Source: Candidatus Tepidiaquacellales bacterium UBA6667 (lineage in GTDB: Bacteria > Bacteroidota > Ignavibacteria > Tepidaquicellales > Tepidaquicellaceae). Taken from it: a DNA stretch of 34,924 bases. Location of the stretch: the NCBI GenBank assembly GCA_002455255.1, contig DKKL01000049.1, forward strand, positions 48,774-83,697, in the 5' to 3' direction. Shown here in pieces: positions 7,347 to 15,630 of the stretch. The notes beneath the pieces are model-generated. The model had not been told where the DNA came from. It was given only the letters and a program-made list of their open reading frames with translations, and did not search any database. Within the stretch, counting starts at the first letter, position 1. Each line of letters begins with the position of its first letter. Made by a program: the position numbers and the translations under genes.

Positions 7347-8570
7347 TTGGAAAATAAAATTTCTGCATTAAAGTTTAAAGATTTCAAACAATTCCTGATT
7401 GCAAGATTATGTCTTGTACTCGGTACTCAGATGCAGGCAGTTATTGTCGGTTGGCAGATTTATGAAATCACCAAAGACCCTTTCTCTCTCGGTTTAATCG
7501 GTCTTGCAGAAGCTATCCCTTCCATAAGCGTCTCTCTTTATGCCGGTTTTATTGTTGACAGAAATTCAAGAAAAAAAATTATCATCACTTCTGTTACCGC
7601 TTTGTTAATTTGCTCTATATTACTTTTGTATATTGCTTCTGATTTAAATACATATATATTATCAAACAAATTATTCTTAATATATGCAGTAATATTTTTA
7701 AGCGGTATTGCTCGAGGTTTTATCAGCCCGGCAAATTTTGCATTCCTCTCACAGCTCGTCCCAAAAGAATCTTTGCCAAATGCTGTTTCATGGTCTTCTT
7801 CTAACTGGCAGTTTGGTGCTGTGGCAGGTCCTGCTATCGGCGGTTTAATTTATGGGTTCTTTGGAGTTATTGCTGCATATACTGTTGATGTTATATTGAT
7901 GATTCTCGGTTTGATTTTCTTTGCATTAATTCCAAAAAAACCTATACCCGAGTTTAAAGCGGAAGAAGGTATCGCTTCAAGCATAAAAGAAGGATTAAAA
8001 TTTGTCTTTAAAAATAAATTAATACTTCCTGCTATATCTCTTGATATGTTTGCTGTATTGTTCGGTGGTGCAACTGCTATTCTCCCGATTTTCGCAGGTG
8101 AGATTCTCAATGTCGGTGCTCAAGGTCTCGGAATTCTCAGAGCAGCCCCTGCGGTAGGTGCCGTTACTATGGGTTTGATAATGACAAGAGTTTCGCTCGT
8201 TCACAATGCAGGAAGAAATCTTTTTTTTACTGTGTTTATGTTCGGCATTTGTATGCTTATTTTTGGATTATCTAAAAGTTTTTACCTTAGTGCGATTGCA
8301 TTAATGTTCAGCGGTGTATTTGACCAAATCAGCGTTGTTATTCGTGGCTCGGTAATTCAACTGTTCACTCCTGATAATATGAAAGGTCGTGTTTCTTCTG
8401 TTGATCATATTTTTATCGGTTCTTCTAATGAAATTGGTGCTTTTGAATCCGGTACTATGGCTAAACTTATGGGAACTGTTACAAGTGTTATTTTCAATTC
8501 GTGTATGACTTTAGGTGTAGTTACTGTTATTTATTCTTTCGCTAAAAAACTGAGAAATCTGAAATTATGA
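7347..8570 (+). CDS. MFS transporter, EntS-like exporter type
   Basis: The 407-residue product is a 12-helix major facilitator: many hydrophobic segments, an MFS loop motif in AGFIVDRNSRKK between helices 2 and 3, and glycine-rich helix pairs such as AVAGPAIGGLIYG. It resembles the EntS/MFS_3 group, mostly exporters of siderophores, drugs or small metabolites; the substrate is unknown. The start is a TTG at 7347: an in-frame stop lies nine codons upstream and the residues from MENKISAL onward lead straight into the first helix. Its stop overlaps the start of the P450 gene by four bases (ATGA), implying translational coupling. With the P450 and acyltransferase it may export their product. Confidence 0.88.
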   Translation: MENKISALKFKDFKQFLIARLCLVLGTQMQAVIVGWQIYEITKDPFSLGLIGLAEAIPSISVSLYAGFIVDRNSRKKIIITSVTALLICSILLLYIASDLNTYILSNKLFLIYAVIFLSGIARGFISPANFAFLSQLVPKESLPNAVSWSSSNWQFGAVAGPAIGGLIYGFFGVIAAYTVDVILMILGLIFFALIPKKPIPEFKAEEGIASSIKEGLKFVFKNKLILPAISLDMFAVLFGGATAILPIFAGEILNVGAQGLGILRAAPAVGAVTMGLIMTRVSLVHNAGRNLFFTVFMFGICMLIFGLSKSFYLSAIALMFSGVFDQISVVIRGSVIQLFTPDNMKGRVSSVDHIFIGSSNEIGAFESGTMAKLMGTVTSVIFNSCMTLGVVTVIYSFAKKLRNLKL

Positions 8571-9913
8571 ATATAAAAAAATTTCCGGGTCCTGAAAAAA
8601 CTTTTTTCGGTGCTAATGCCGACAAGGATTTTTATTTTAATATTCTGGAATATCTTTTTCAACTTCAGAGTAAATATGGTGAAGCTGTTCACTTCAACGC
8701 TATGAAACACAATATGTATCTCATCAGCGATATTGACCTCGTGGAAAAAATCCTTGTTAAACATCCTGATAAATTTCTTAAAGGAACTTCCGTTCAGCGA
8801 CTAAAAATTATAATCGGTACAGGGCTAATCTCAAGCGAAGGTGAAATCCACGATACTCACAGATTAATGCTCGCAAATGATTTCAAAAAAAATAATGTTG
8901 TAAAGTATTTTGATTTCGTTAAGGAAAGTGTTTCGGCAATGATTTCTAAATGGGAAAAAATAAGCAAACAAAATGACAATAAAATAGAAATTCATTCTGA
9001 AGCGGGTGACCTTTATGTTGATGTAATTATGCGGTCAATTTTTTCTGATGATGTATCTGATGAAATTATTTCAACCGGTCAAAAACTAAACCGTTTGTTT
9101 TACAATGCTTCCCCACTTTTGTTGGTCGCTCCAAAACTGTCTTTGAAACTTCCCGTTCCTGAAGCTATCCGATTTAAAAAAACTAAATCTGCTTTTGATA
9201 AATTATTAAAATCAAAGATTAAGAACAGATTTAATTCCGGTATAAGAAAAAACGATCTGCTCGATACTCTCATCTATTCTAAGTCTAAAACCGGTTATTC
9301 TATGAGTGAAGATGCCGTCTTTAATGAAGTTATAACTTTTTTTCTTGCGGCGGCTGATACTACTTCTAAAACTTTAAGTTGGGTTCTTTACCTAATCACA
9401 AAAAATCCAGAAATATTTTCCAAAGTAAATGATGAATTTAATAAAAATATTTCAGAAAAAATAAACTATGATGAGTTTAATAATCTGATTTATACAAAAT
9501 GTCTTATAGCGGAATCATTGCGACTTTATCCTCCTGTCTGGGCTATCTCCCGTTGCCCGGTTGAGAATGTAATTCTTAACGGTCTTGAATTTAAAAAAGA
9601 TTCTACAATCCTTATCTTTCCTTATTATATTCACAGGATGGAAAAATATTTTAAATCTGCAAATGAGTGTATTCCTGAAAGATGGATGAGTAAGGATTCG
9701 GCAAAATTTCCAAAGTATGCATATATTCCTTTCGGAGCAGGTCCTCGTGTTTGCCTTGGTGATAACTTTGCCTGGATGGAGCTTTTTACTGCTATGGCTT
9801 TTATCCTAAAAAAATTTAATCTAAATCTTATTACAAAATCCGATCCGGGTTTATCATCTGCTATAACACTTAAACCAAAAAAAGATATTATAATAGAGAT
9901 TTCAAACAAATGA
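8567..9913 (+). CDS. Cytochrome P450
   Basis: The 448-residue product has all P450 hallmarks. The heme-thiolate loop is FGAGPRVCLG with Cys396 as iron ligand; the ExxR motif of helix K is ESLR (Glu316, Arg319); the I-helix oxygen-activation segment is AAADTTSKTL with Asp264-Thr-Thr. There is no N-terminal membrane anchor, so it should be a soluble bacterial enzyme needing separate redox partners, none of which is in the window. It probably hydroxylates a lipophilic substrate, but the family cannot be assigned from sequence alone. It overlaps the MFS gene upstream and the acyltransferase gene downstream by four bases each, an arrangement that points to one pathway. Confidence 0.95.
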   Translation: MNIKKFPGPEKTFFGANADKDFYFNILEYLFQLQSKYGEAVHFNAMKHNMYLISDIDLVEKILVKHPDKFLKGTSVQRLKIIIGTGLISSEGEIHDTHRLMLANDFKKNNVVKYFDFVKESVSAMISKWEKISKQNDNKIEIHSEAGDLYVDVIMRSIFSDDVSDEIISTGQKLNRLFYNASPLLLVAPKLSLKLPVPEAIRFKKTKSAFDKLLKSKIKNRFNSGIRKNDLLDTLIYSKSKTGYSMSEDAVFNEVITFFLAAADTTSKTLSWVLYLITKNPEIFSKVNDEFNKNISEKINYDEFNNLIYTKCLIAESLRLYPPVWAISRCPVENVILNGLEFKKDSTILIFPYYIHRMEKYFKSANECIPERWMSKDSAKFPKYAYIPFGAGPRVCLGDNFAWMELFTAMAFILKKFNLNLITKSDPGLSSAITLKPKKDIIIEISNK

Positions 9914-10626
9914 GAATTCAGAAAATTAATATTCTAAGACGCGCTGTAAAAGATATAATGTATATCAGCAGAAAAAAAGATAATGTATTTATATGGGGCA
10001 GTTTTGATATTCTGAATTTCAATAAAATAAAAGAAAAATCTTCTTTATATGCCTACTTGCTTTTTTGTTACATAAAAACCGCTGAACAATATAAACCATT
10101 TATAAACTCATACATAACAAAAAAAGATAATAAAATTATTTTTGATGAAATTGATCTTGCAATTTCAGTGGAAAAGGAATTTGAAAAAGAAAAATTACCT
10201 CTGATTTATATAATCAGAAATGCCGGTGATAAAAGTTTGGACGATATTAATTCAGAATTGAAAAAAGCAAAAAATGCCGGTGTAAACGAATTGATAAACA
10301 AAGAATCTATGTCTTTTTATTCAAAACCTGACTGGATTAGAAAAATCGGTTGGAATAATATTCTTAGAAACCCTGAAAAATTTAAACAATATCTCGGAAC
10401 AACTGCAATGACAACATTGCATAATTCAGGGACTTCAGATATATTTGCTATTCCGGCAAGTCCATATACATGCACGCTTACCGTTGGTTCAGTAACTGGA
10501 GATGAATTTATTAAAAAAATTAATTTGTCTTTAACTTTTGATCACAATATAATTGATGGGGTTCCTTCTGTGAATATTTTTGAGACTTTTAAAGCTTTTG
10601 TGAATACACTTTGTGACGGCGGCTGA
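9910..10626 (+). CDS. Freestanding E2/CAT-type acyltransferase domain
   Basis: The 238-residue product matches the catalytic domain of 2-oxoacid dehydrogenase E2 subunits and chloramphenicol acetyltransferase. The C-terminal LTFDHNIIDGVPS carries the H-x-x-x-D-G active-site pattern, with His as general base. The lipoyl and E1/E3-binding domains of a normal E2 are absent, as is any E1 or E3 gene nearby, so it should not be part of a dehydrogenase complex. It may move an acyl group from CoA to a small molecule, perhaps the product of the P450 whose gene it overlaps by four bases. CAT-like, E2-like and polyketide-associated acyltransferases share this fold, so the acceptor is open. Confidence 0.75.
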   Translation: MRIQKINILRRAVKDIMYISRKKDNVFIWGSFDILNFNKIKEKSSLYAYLLFCYIKTAEQYKPFINSYITKKDNKIIFDEIDLAISVEKEFEKEKLPLIYIIRNAGDKSLDDINSELKKAKNAGVNELINKESMSFYSKPDWIRKIGWNNILRNPEKFKQYLGTTAMTTLHNSGTSDIFAIPASPYTCTLTVGSVTGDEFIKKINLSLTFDHNIIDGVPSVNIFETFKAFVNTLCDGG

Positions 10627-10640
10627 TACTTTCCGCCGTC
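10615..10640 (+). terminator. GC-rich hairpin at the end of the P450 operon
   Basis: An 8-bp perfect stem, GACGGCGG with CCGCCGTC, closes a 10-nt loop that contains the acyltransferase stop codon. No U-run follows directly, so it may be an imperfect terminator or an mRNA-stabilising end. A weaker 6-bp hairpin (GTTGAT/ATCAAC, 10655-10673) follows. Confidence 0.45.
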
Positions 10641-10720
10641 TAACAAATGTGTCAGTTGATTTTTTACATCAACCGTTAGCCAATAAAGGAGGGAGTGAGA
10701 AAACTAAAATCTTTTTTGTT

Positions 10721-12346
10721 TTAATAATCACAATGCATCAGTTCTGTCGTTGCATATAAAAATGATTTATTTTCTATTACAGGTATTGAAACTGTAAATA
10801 TTGAGCCTACGCCAATTTTACTTTCAACTTTTATTTCACCGTTTAATAATTCTATAAGTCTTTTGGCAATCGTAAGTCCTAATCCTGTTCCTTCAAAAAA
10901 TCTGTTGTAACCTTCGCTTATTTGTCTGAATTCATCAAATATTAATTTCTGCTGAAAATCATCCATACCTATACCGGTATCAATAACTTTTATTACACAA
11001 TAATTTTTATTCAATATTTCTTCAGACGATACTTTTATATTAACAGAACCTTCATTTGTAAATTTGAATGCATTTGATACAAGATTTGTAATTATAACTT
11101 CAAGTATTTTTTTATCAATTTTGCAAATTAAATTTTCATTTAATACTTTCAAATCAAAATTCAAATGTGAATTTCTGTGAGTGAAATATAAATCTTCAAA
11201 AATTTTATTTATGAAATTCGGAATATTTACAGACTCATAATTCAGATCAATATTTCCCGAATCAAGATTGTTCATATAAAACATCAGATTAAGCGTCTCC
11301 ATTAATCTGTTACTGCTGTTTAAAATATTTTCTGTCATTTCTTTATATTCTGTTTTCTTTAAATCGTTATTTAATAATTCTGCAAATCCAAGTATCCCGG
11401 TTAATGGGGTTCTTATCTCATGACTCATCATTGAAATAAAATTTGATTTCAATTTATTTAATTCTTCTGCTTTCCGTTTAGCAATTAACATTTCATTTTC
11501 TGCCTGTTTCCTGTGAGTGATATCTCTGACTACCATAATATAATTCACAACTTTTCCGTCCGAATCATTCCTTGTTACAGGGCTGATTGTTATCTCAGAA
11601 TAATATTCTTTGCTGTTGATATTTCTTACAACTGCTTCAATTTTATTTGTATTGTTCTTCTTTATATTTTCGGCAATTATATTGAACAAACATTTCGAAG
11701 TATCTCTATACCCAAACTTAATACACAAATCATCCAGATGTTCATTAATTATTTCTTCTTCACTAATCCCTGTTAATACTTCGAAACTTTTATTTGCATA
11801 CAAGACAATAGGAAATTTACCGTTTATCTCCGCATCTGTTATTATTATAGATTCTTCTATGTTGCTAACTGCCTGTTCCAATATGTAAAGTCTGTCAACT
11901 GCTTCTTTTAACGCGGTTATTTCTACTGCAATACCTAATATATAAGTTGGATCTCCAAATTCATCTCTTTCAAAAACTACATCTCTGCTTTTTAGCCATA
12001 TATATTCACCGTTTTTCTTTTTCATTCGGTAAATCGTTTTTACTGTCTCTCCATCTTCTGCTTTATAAATTTTTTCAATTCCTTCAGCCAAATTTTGGAA
12101 ATCATCGGGATGTATCAACTCAGTAAAAAATTTTGATCCTAAATTATTAATTTCTTCCGGTGTATAACCTGTTAAAAATTCAATCCTGCTATTTACAAAT
12201 ACATTTTTTTGATTTACAAAATCATTTATATAAATTAATGAATCAGCTGAGTCTAAAAGTTTTTTGGGAAGTGTATTTGTTCTTTTAAGTTCATCAAATC
12301 TTAAATCTAAATTGTCAAATCTTTCTGTCAAGTTTAAAGTCCTCAC
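10721..12346 (-). CDS. Soluble PAS-PAS sensor histidine kinase
   Basis: The 541-residue product has no membrane segment. It starts with a short coiled region, then two PAS domains (about 35-150, with a PAC end at EYIWLKSRDVVFERDEFGDP, and about 155-280), a HisKA dimerisation domain with phosphoacceptor His309 in MMSHEIRTPLTG, and a HATPase_c domain showing NLVSNAFKFT (N box), DTGIGM (G1) and GTGLGLTIAKRL (G2). It should sense a cytoplasmic signal through PAS and phosphorylate a response regulator, but none is encoded here, so its output is unknown. The start is a GTG at 12346. It follows the second kinase by 145 bp on the same strand; shared transcription is possible but not shown. Confidence 0.9.
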   Translation of the reverse strand: MRTLNLTERFDNLDLRFDELKRTNTLPKKLLDSADSLIYINDFVNQKNVFVNSRIEFLTGYTPEEINNLGSKFFTELIHPDDFQNLAEGIEKIYKAEDGETVKTIYRMKKKNGEYIWLKSRDVVFERDEFGDPTYILGIAVEITALKEAVDRLYILEQAVSNIEESIIITDAEINGKFPIVLYANKSFEVLTGISEEEIINEHLDDLCIKFGYRDTSKCLFNIIAENIKKNNTNKIEAVVRNINSKEYYSEITISPVTRNDSDGKVVNYIMVVRDITHRKQAENEMLIAKRKAEELNKLKSNFISMMSHEIRTPLTGILGFAELLNNDLKKTEYKEMTENILNSSNRLMETLNLMFYMNNLDSGNIDLNYESVNIPNFINKIFEDLYFTHRNSHLNFDLKVLNENLICKIDKKILEVIITNLVSNAFKFTNEGSVNIKVSSEEILNKNYCVIKVIDTGIGMDDFQQKLIFDEFRQISEGYNRFFEGTGLGLTIAKRLIELLNGEIKVESKIGVGSIFTVSIPVIENKSFLYATTELMHCDY

Positions 12347-12491
12347 TTTATTTTAATTTTGCTTTAAATAAATTAACAGTTTTAATATTTATTATATATA
12401 ATACTATGTGTGATAATTGTGTAATATTCTATATTACATATATTTTTGTGATTTGATTTTATTAGCGGTTTAAAGTCTGTATTGGGGGTAT

Positions 12492-14159
12492 TTACTGATT
12501 ATTTCCGTTTACTTTTGGAATTATAACTTTAATTATTGTTCCTTTGTTTTTTTCTGATTTAATTTCCAATGTCCCGTTAACTAATTTTGCTCTTTCATTA
12601 ATCCCGGTCAATCCGATTCCTTTATCTCTCAATATTTCGTTTTTTTCCATACCGGTTCCGTTATCTTTTACTTCAAGTGTTAAATTTTTTTCATCTTCAA
12701 TTAATTTTATGTTCACTTCTGTTGCGTTTGAATGTCTTGCTACATTTGTTAGTGATTCCTGTAAAATTCTGAAAATCGCAATTTCAATTTTTTCATTATA
12801 ACGCTTTGTTAAATCTTCTGATTCATATTTTTGATTAACTTTTATCTTAAATATTTTTTCAAAATCATCTGCATACCATTTTATAGAATCTGTCAGTCCA
12901 AGTTTCTCCAATATTCCGGGTCTTAATTCTGTCGCTATTCTCCTTATCGTCTTTATTGTTTCTTCACTGATTCTCAGCATATCTTTTATTTCACTTTTAT
13001 ATTCAGCATATAACTTTTCTCCTATTTCATTTTTTTGGCTTTCAATCATTTTTTCAAAAAATGATATATCCATTTTCAAGGCTGTCAGTTGCTGTCCTAA
13101 CTCATCGTGAATTTCCCGTGATATATTCAGTCTCTCCTCTTCTCTAATCTGCATAAGATTCTGTGTAAGTGAGGTTAGTTTTGAGTTTGCTTTTCTTATT
13201 TCCTCTTCCGCTTCTTTCTGTTTTGTTACATCATTAAAATAAACTAATGCACCTTTCATATCTTCTTGTATAAAAGGGATTGCCATTACTTCCGCAAGAA
13301 TTTCTATTCCGTCTTTCCTTATCATCTTTTCCAATATTATCGGAACAGGAGAATTTTCGTTTAAGATTTTTATTCTCTCTCTTATTATCTCATGAAAATC
13401 CGGATGGAACAGTTCCCAAATTTCTTTTCCCTTTATATCGTTTATATTTCCTATCTTTAGTATTTCCAATCCTGATTTATTCATATATTCAATTTTTCCA
13501 TTCATCACTATATATTTACCTATTGGGGATGAATCTACTACAGATCTGAACCTCTCAAGTAACTGATTAAAAACTTTTTTCTGATTTTCTCTTTCACTTA
13601 TATCTTTAATTGAAAATACTGCATACTCCTTTCCGTTAAATTCAAACATCCTCGCATTCACTTCTACCGGGAAAAATGAACCGTCTTTTCGTTTGTGAAT
13701 AGTTTCATATGTCTTAAAATCAATTTTTTTTATGTGTTCATAGTTGTTTTTCAAATGTTCATCTATAACAGCTCTCAAATCTAATAATGGTCTGTTTATT
13801 ATTTCACTTTTAGTATATCCATATACTTCCAGTGCCTTTTCGTTGCAGTCTGTTATGTTTATTTTATCATCACCTATAAAAATACAATCCTGCGAACTGT
13901 AAAAAATTGATTTCCAAATTGACTCTGCATATCTGAAATCAGTCTCAAGTTTATCTCGTTTTTTTGAGTAATCTTTTACTAAATAATATAATAGAACGGC
14001 GGTGATAAAAATAAAAAACCAACCTTTGAATATTTCATATTCTAATATTCTGGATTTATCTTCTATTAAGGAATGAAGTATTGTATCCGAAAAAAAAATC
14101 CAGAGTACTCCGAAAATTGCGTAGATTATTGAAATTCTGAATGGTGCGGAAATTTTCAT
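12492..14159 (-). CDS. Membrane sensor histidine kinase, NarX/DegS type
   Basis: The 555-residue product has two N-terminal membrane helices (about 10-28 and 45-63) with only a short external segment between them, two PAS domains (about 80-190 and 200-320), then a HisKA_3 dimerisation domain with His351 in ISREIHDELGQQL and a HATPase_c domain with SLTNVARHSNA, DNGTGM and GIGLTGINERAK. This HisKA_3 class normally pairs with NarL/FixJ-type response regulators; none lies in the window. Because so little is exposed outside, the signal is more likely read inside the cell by the PAS domains or within the membrane. It starts 6 bp after the stop of a small unrecognised gene, so the two are probably co-transcribed. 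Confidence 0.92.
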   Translation of the reverse strand: MKISAPFRISIIYAIFGVLWIFFSDTILHSLIEDKSRILEYEIFKGWFFIFITAVLLYYLVKDYSKKRDKLETDFRYAESIWKSIFYSSQDCIFIGDDKINITDCNEKALEVYGYTKSEIINRPLLDLRAVIDEHLKNNYEHIKKIDFKTYETIHKRKDGSFFPVEVNARMFEFNGKEYAVFSIKDISERENQKKVFNQLLERFRSVVDSSPIGKYIVMNGKIEYMNKSGLEILKIGNINDIKGKEIWELFHPDFHEIIRERIKILNENSPVPIILEKMIRKDGIEILAEVMAIPFIQEDMKGALVYFNDVTKQKEAEEEIRKANSKLTSLTQNLMQIREEERLNISREIHDELGQQLTALKMDISFFEKMIESQKNEIGEKLYAEYKSEIKDMLRISEETIKTIRRIATELRPGILEKLGLTDSIKWYADDFEKIFKIKVNQKYESEDLTKRYNEKIEIAIFRILQESLTNVARHSNATEVNIKLIEDEKNLTLEVKDNGTGMEKNEILRDKGIGLTGINERAKLVNGTLEIKSEKNKGTIIKVIIPKVNGNNQ

Positions 14160-14165
14160 TGAAAA

Positions 14166-14687
14166 TTATGTCAGTAATAAAATGTTTTCATCATCTGCGT
14201 GTGATGAAATTATATACCAACTTAAAGTTATTAAAAGAAATAATTCATCCGATGGAAGTGAATTCTCATTATAATAAGTAAACCCGTCTGAACCTCTTTT
14301 GTTGTAATTGGGGACAGTTCTTAAAATTAAATTCCTGTTAATGTCTTTAAAGCCATATTCCTGCCGCCATAAATTAGTATTTGAAAAGTAAAATTTTTTT
14401 CCGTTTTTAAGCTGAAGTTCAGAATCATTTGTCCAACTGAATTTTAAAACTCCAAAATCAAACGGTTCATTACTCTTCCTTATTGTAATATATGGTTTGA
14501 AAAAACCTGCTCTTTTAAAAGTCCATTTCCCGAATTGCGAACTTGCCTCTGCTAAAGTGCCGGTATCTTTTAGCCATATTATAGTAGCAAAAACTTTTTT
14601 ATCGTCTTTTAATTCATAAATTCTTTTGCCGGAACTATTCTTATACCAGCTTAATTTTTCTGAAAATTCTGAAATTTCTTTTTTCAT
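14166..14687 (-). CDS. Unrecognised protein, beta-rich
   Basis: I do not recognise this 173-residue protein. It has no signal peptide, is rich in aromatic and charged residues arranged as short beta-strands (for example FATIIWLKD, WTFKRAGFFKPYITIR, FGVLKFSW), and ends with a hydrophobic helix-like stretch (ELFLLITLSWYIISS) near the C-terminus. The strand pattern loosely recalls LURP-one/tubby-like folds, but that is a weak impression. It is the first gene of an apparent operon with the NarX-type kinase, whose start follows by 6 bp, so it may feed into or modulate that kinase. It is transcribed divergently from the universal stress protein gene across 73 bp. Confidence 0.7.
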   Translation of the reverse strand: MKKEISEFSEKLSWYKNSSGKRIYELKDDKKVFATIIWLKDTGTLAEASSQFGKWTFKRAGFFKPYITIRKSNEPFDFGVLKFSWTNDSELQLKNGKKFYFSNTNLWRQEYGFKDINRNLILRTVPNYNKRGSDGFTYYNENSLPSDELFLLITLSWYIISSHADDENILLLT

Positions 14688-14760
14688 CTTGTGAGAGTGT
14701 AAAATATAATTAGATTTTAAGTTTAAATATATATATTTATTTTAATTTAATTGTAAAATT

Positions 14761-15606
14761 ATGAAAAAAATATTATTTCCGACAGATTTTTCAGAGACTT
14801 CTCTGAATTCAAAGCAATATTGCATTGAAATTGCTAAGAGATCAGGTGCAAAAATCTACCTGATGAATGTTTACAATGTTACTATTTATGATCCAAATAT
14901 GCCGGCTGAACTTATGATGGAGTCTATGAATGAGGCTATGAAATTTTCAAAGAATGGACTTGATAAAGTTGCCTCAGATTTTAAATCTCAAAAATATAAC
15001 AGCGGCGAAAATTTCAATGTTGAATTAATAAATAAACAGGGATTAGTCAGTGATGAAATTGAGATTTTTGTATCTGAGAACGAAATTGATTTGATAGTAA
15101 TGGGAACGACTGGTGAAAGCGGATTTTTGGACAAAATTATAGGAAGCAATACTTCTTCAGTTATTGAAAAAGTAAAATGCCCTGTTCTCGCTGTCCCTTC
15201 TCAGGCAAAGTATAAAAATATAAATAAAATTGTTTACGCTGCAAGTCTAACTGATGATGACAGAAGCGAAGTACCTTATCTTATTGGAATTGCAGACTTG
15301 TTCGGTGCAGAAATTATCTATCTGCATATTTGCGAAGATGAAGATTTGAATATGCTCTCTCAAAAAGAATCTATTTTTGAAACACTTAAAGAGGAAATTA
15401 ATTATCCAAAACTCGGATTTATTTTATTAGAAAATAATGATATTGTAAAAGGTCTTGAGGAGTATGTGAAAGAAAATCCCGTAGATATTCTTGTAATGGC
15501 TCAGCACAAAAGAAATTTCTTTGAAAAGATTTTTAAAAGCAGTAAAACAGAGACAATGGTTCACCATACTGATATACCTATATATGCACTTCACATCAGA
15601 AAATAA
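14761..15606 (+). CDS. Tandem universal stress protein (two Usp domains)
   Basis: The 281-residue product holds two Usp domains. The first (about 1-148) begins MKKILFPTDFSE and keeps the ATP-binding pattern G-x2-G-x9-G-S in GTTGESGFLDKIIGS. The second (about 155-281) has lost it: its equivalent region reads AQHKRNFFEKIFKSS. One nucleotide-binding and one degenerate domain is a common tandem-Usp arrangement. It is cytoplasmic, with a role in stress or energy-limitation responses inferred from the family. It lies 24 bp before polA on the same strand, so the two may share a transcript, and its promoter should be in the 73-bp AT-rich gap shared with the divergent small gene. Confidence 0.92.
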   Translation: MKKILFPTDFSETSLNSKQYCIEIAKRSGAKIYLMNVYNVTIYDPNMPAELMMESMNEAMKFSKNGLDKVASDFKSQKYNSGENFNVELINKQGLVSDEIEIFVSENEIDLIVMGTTGESGFLDKIIGSNTSSVIEKVKCPVLAVPSQAKYKNINKIVYAASLTDDDRSEVPYLIGIADLFGAEIIYLHICEDEDLNMLSQKESIFETLKEEINYPKLGFILLENNDIVKGLEEYVKENPVDILVMAQHKRNFFEKIFKSSKTETMVHHTDIPIYALHIRK

Positions 15607-15630
15607 AATTACCGGAGTAAAAATTAATTA

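Noticed and set aside
10655..10673. TTGAT...ATCAA as an Fnr box after the acyltransferase gene
   Set aside because: The half-sites are 7 bases apart instead of 4, and the site lies between convergent gene ends, so a weak hairpin is more likely.
10685..10693. AAAGGAGGG resembling a strong Shine-Dalgarno
   Set aside because: The nearest start (GTG) follows almost directly and gives only nine codons; no gene is supported on the plus strand here.
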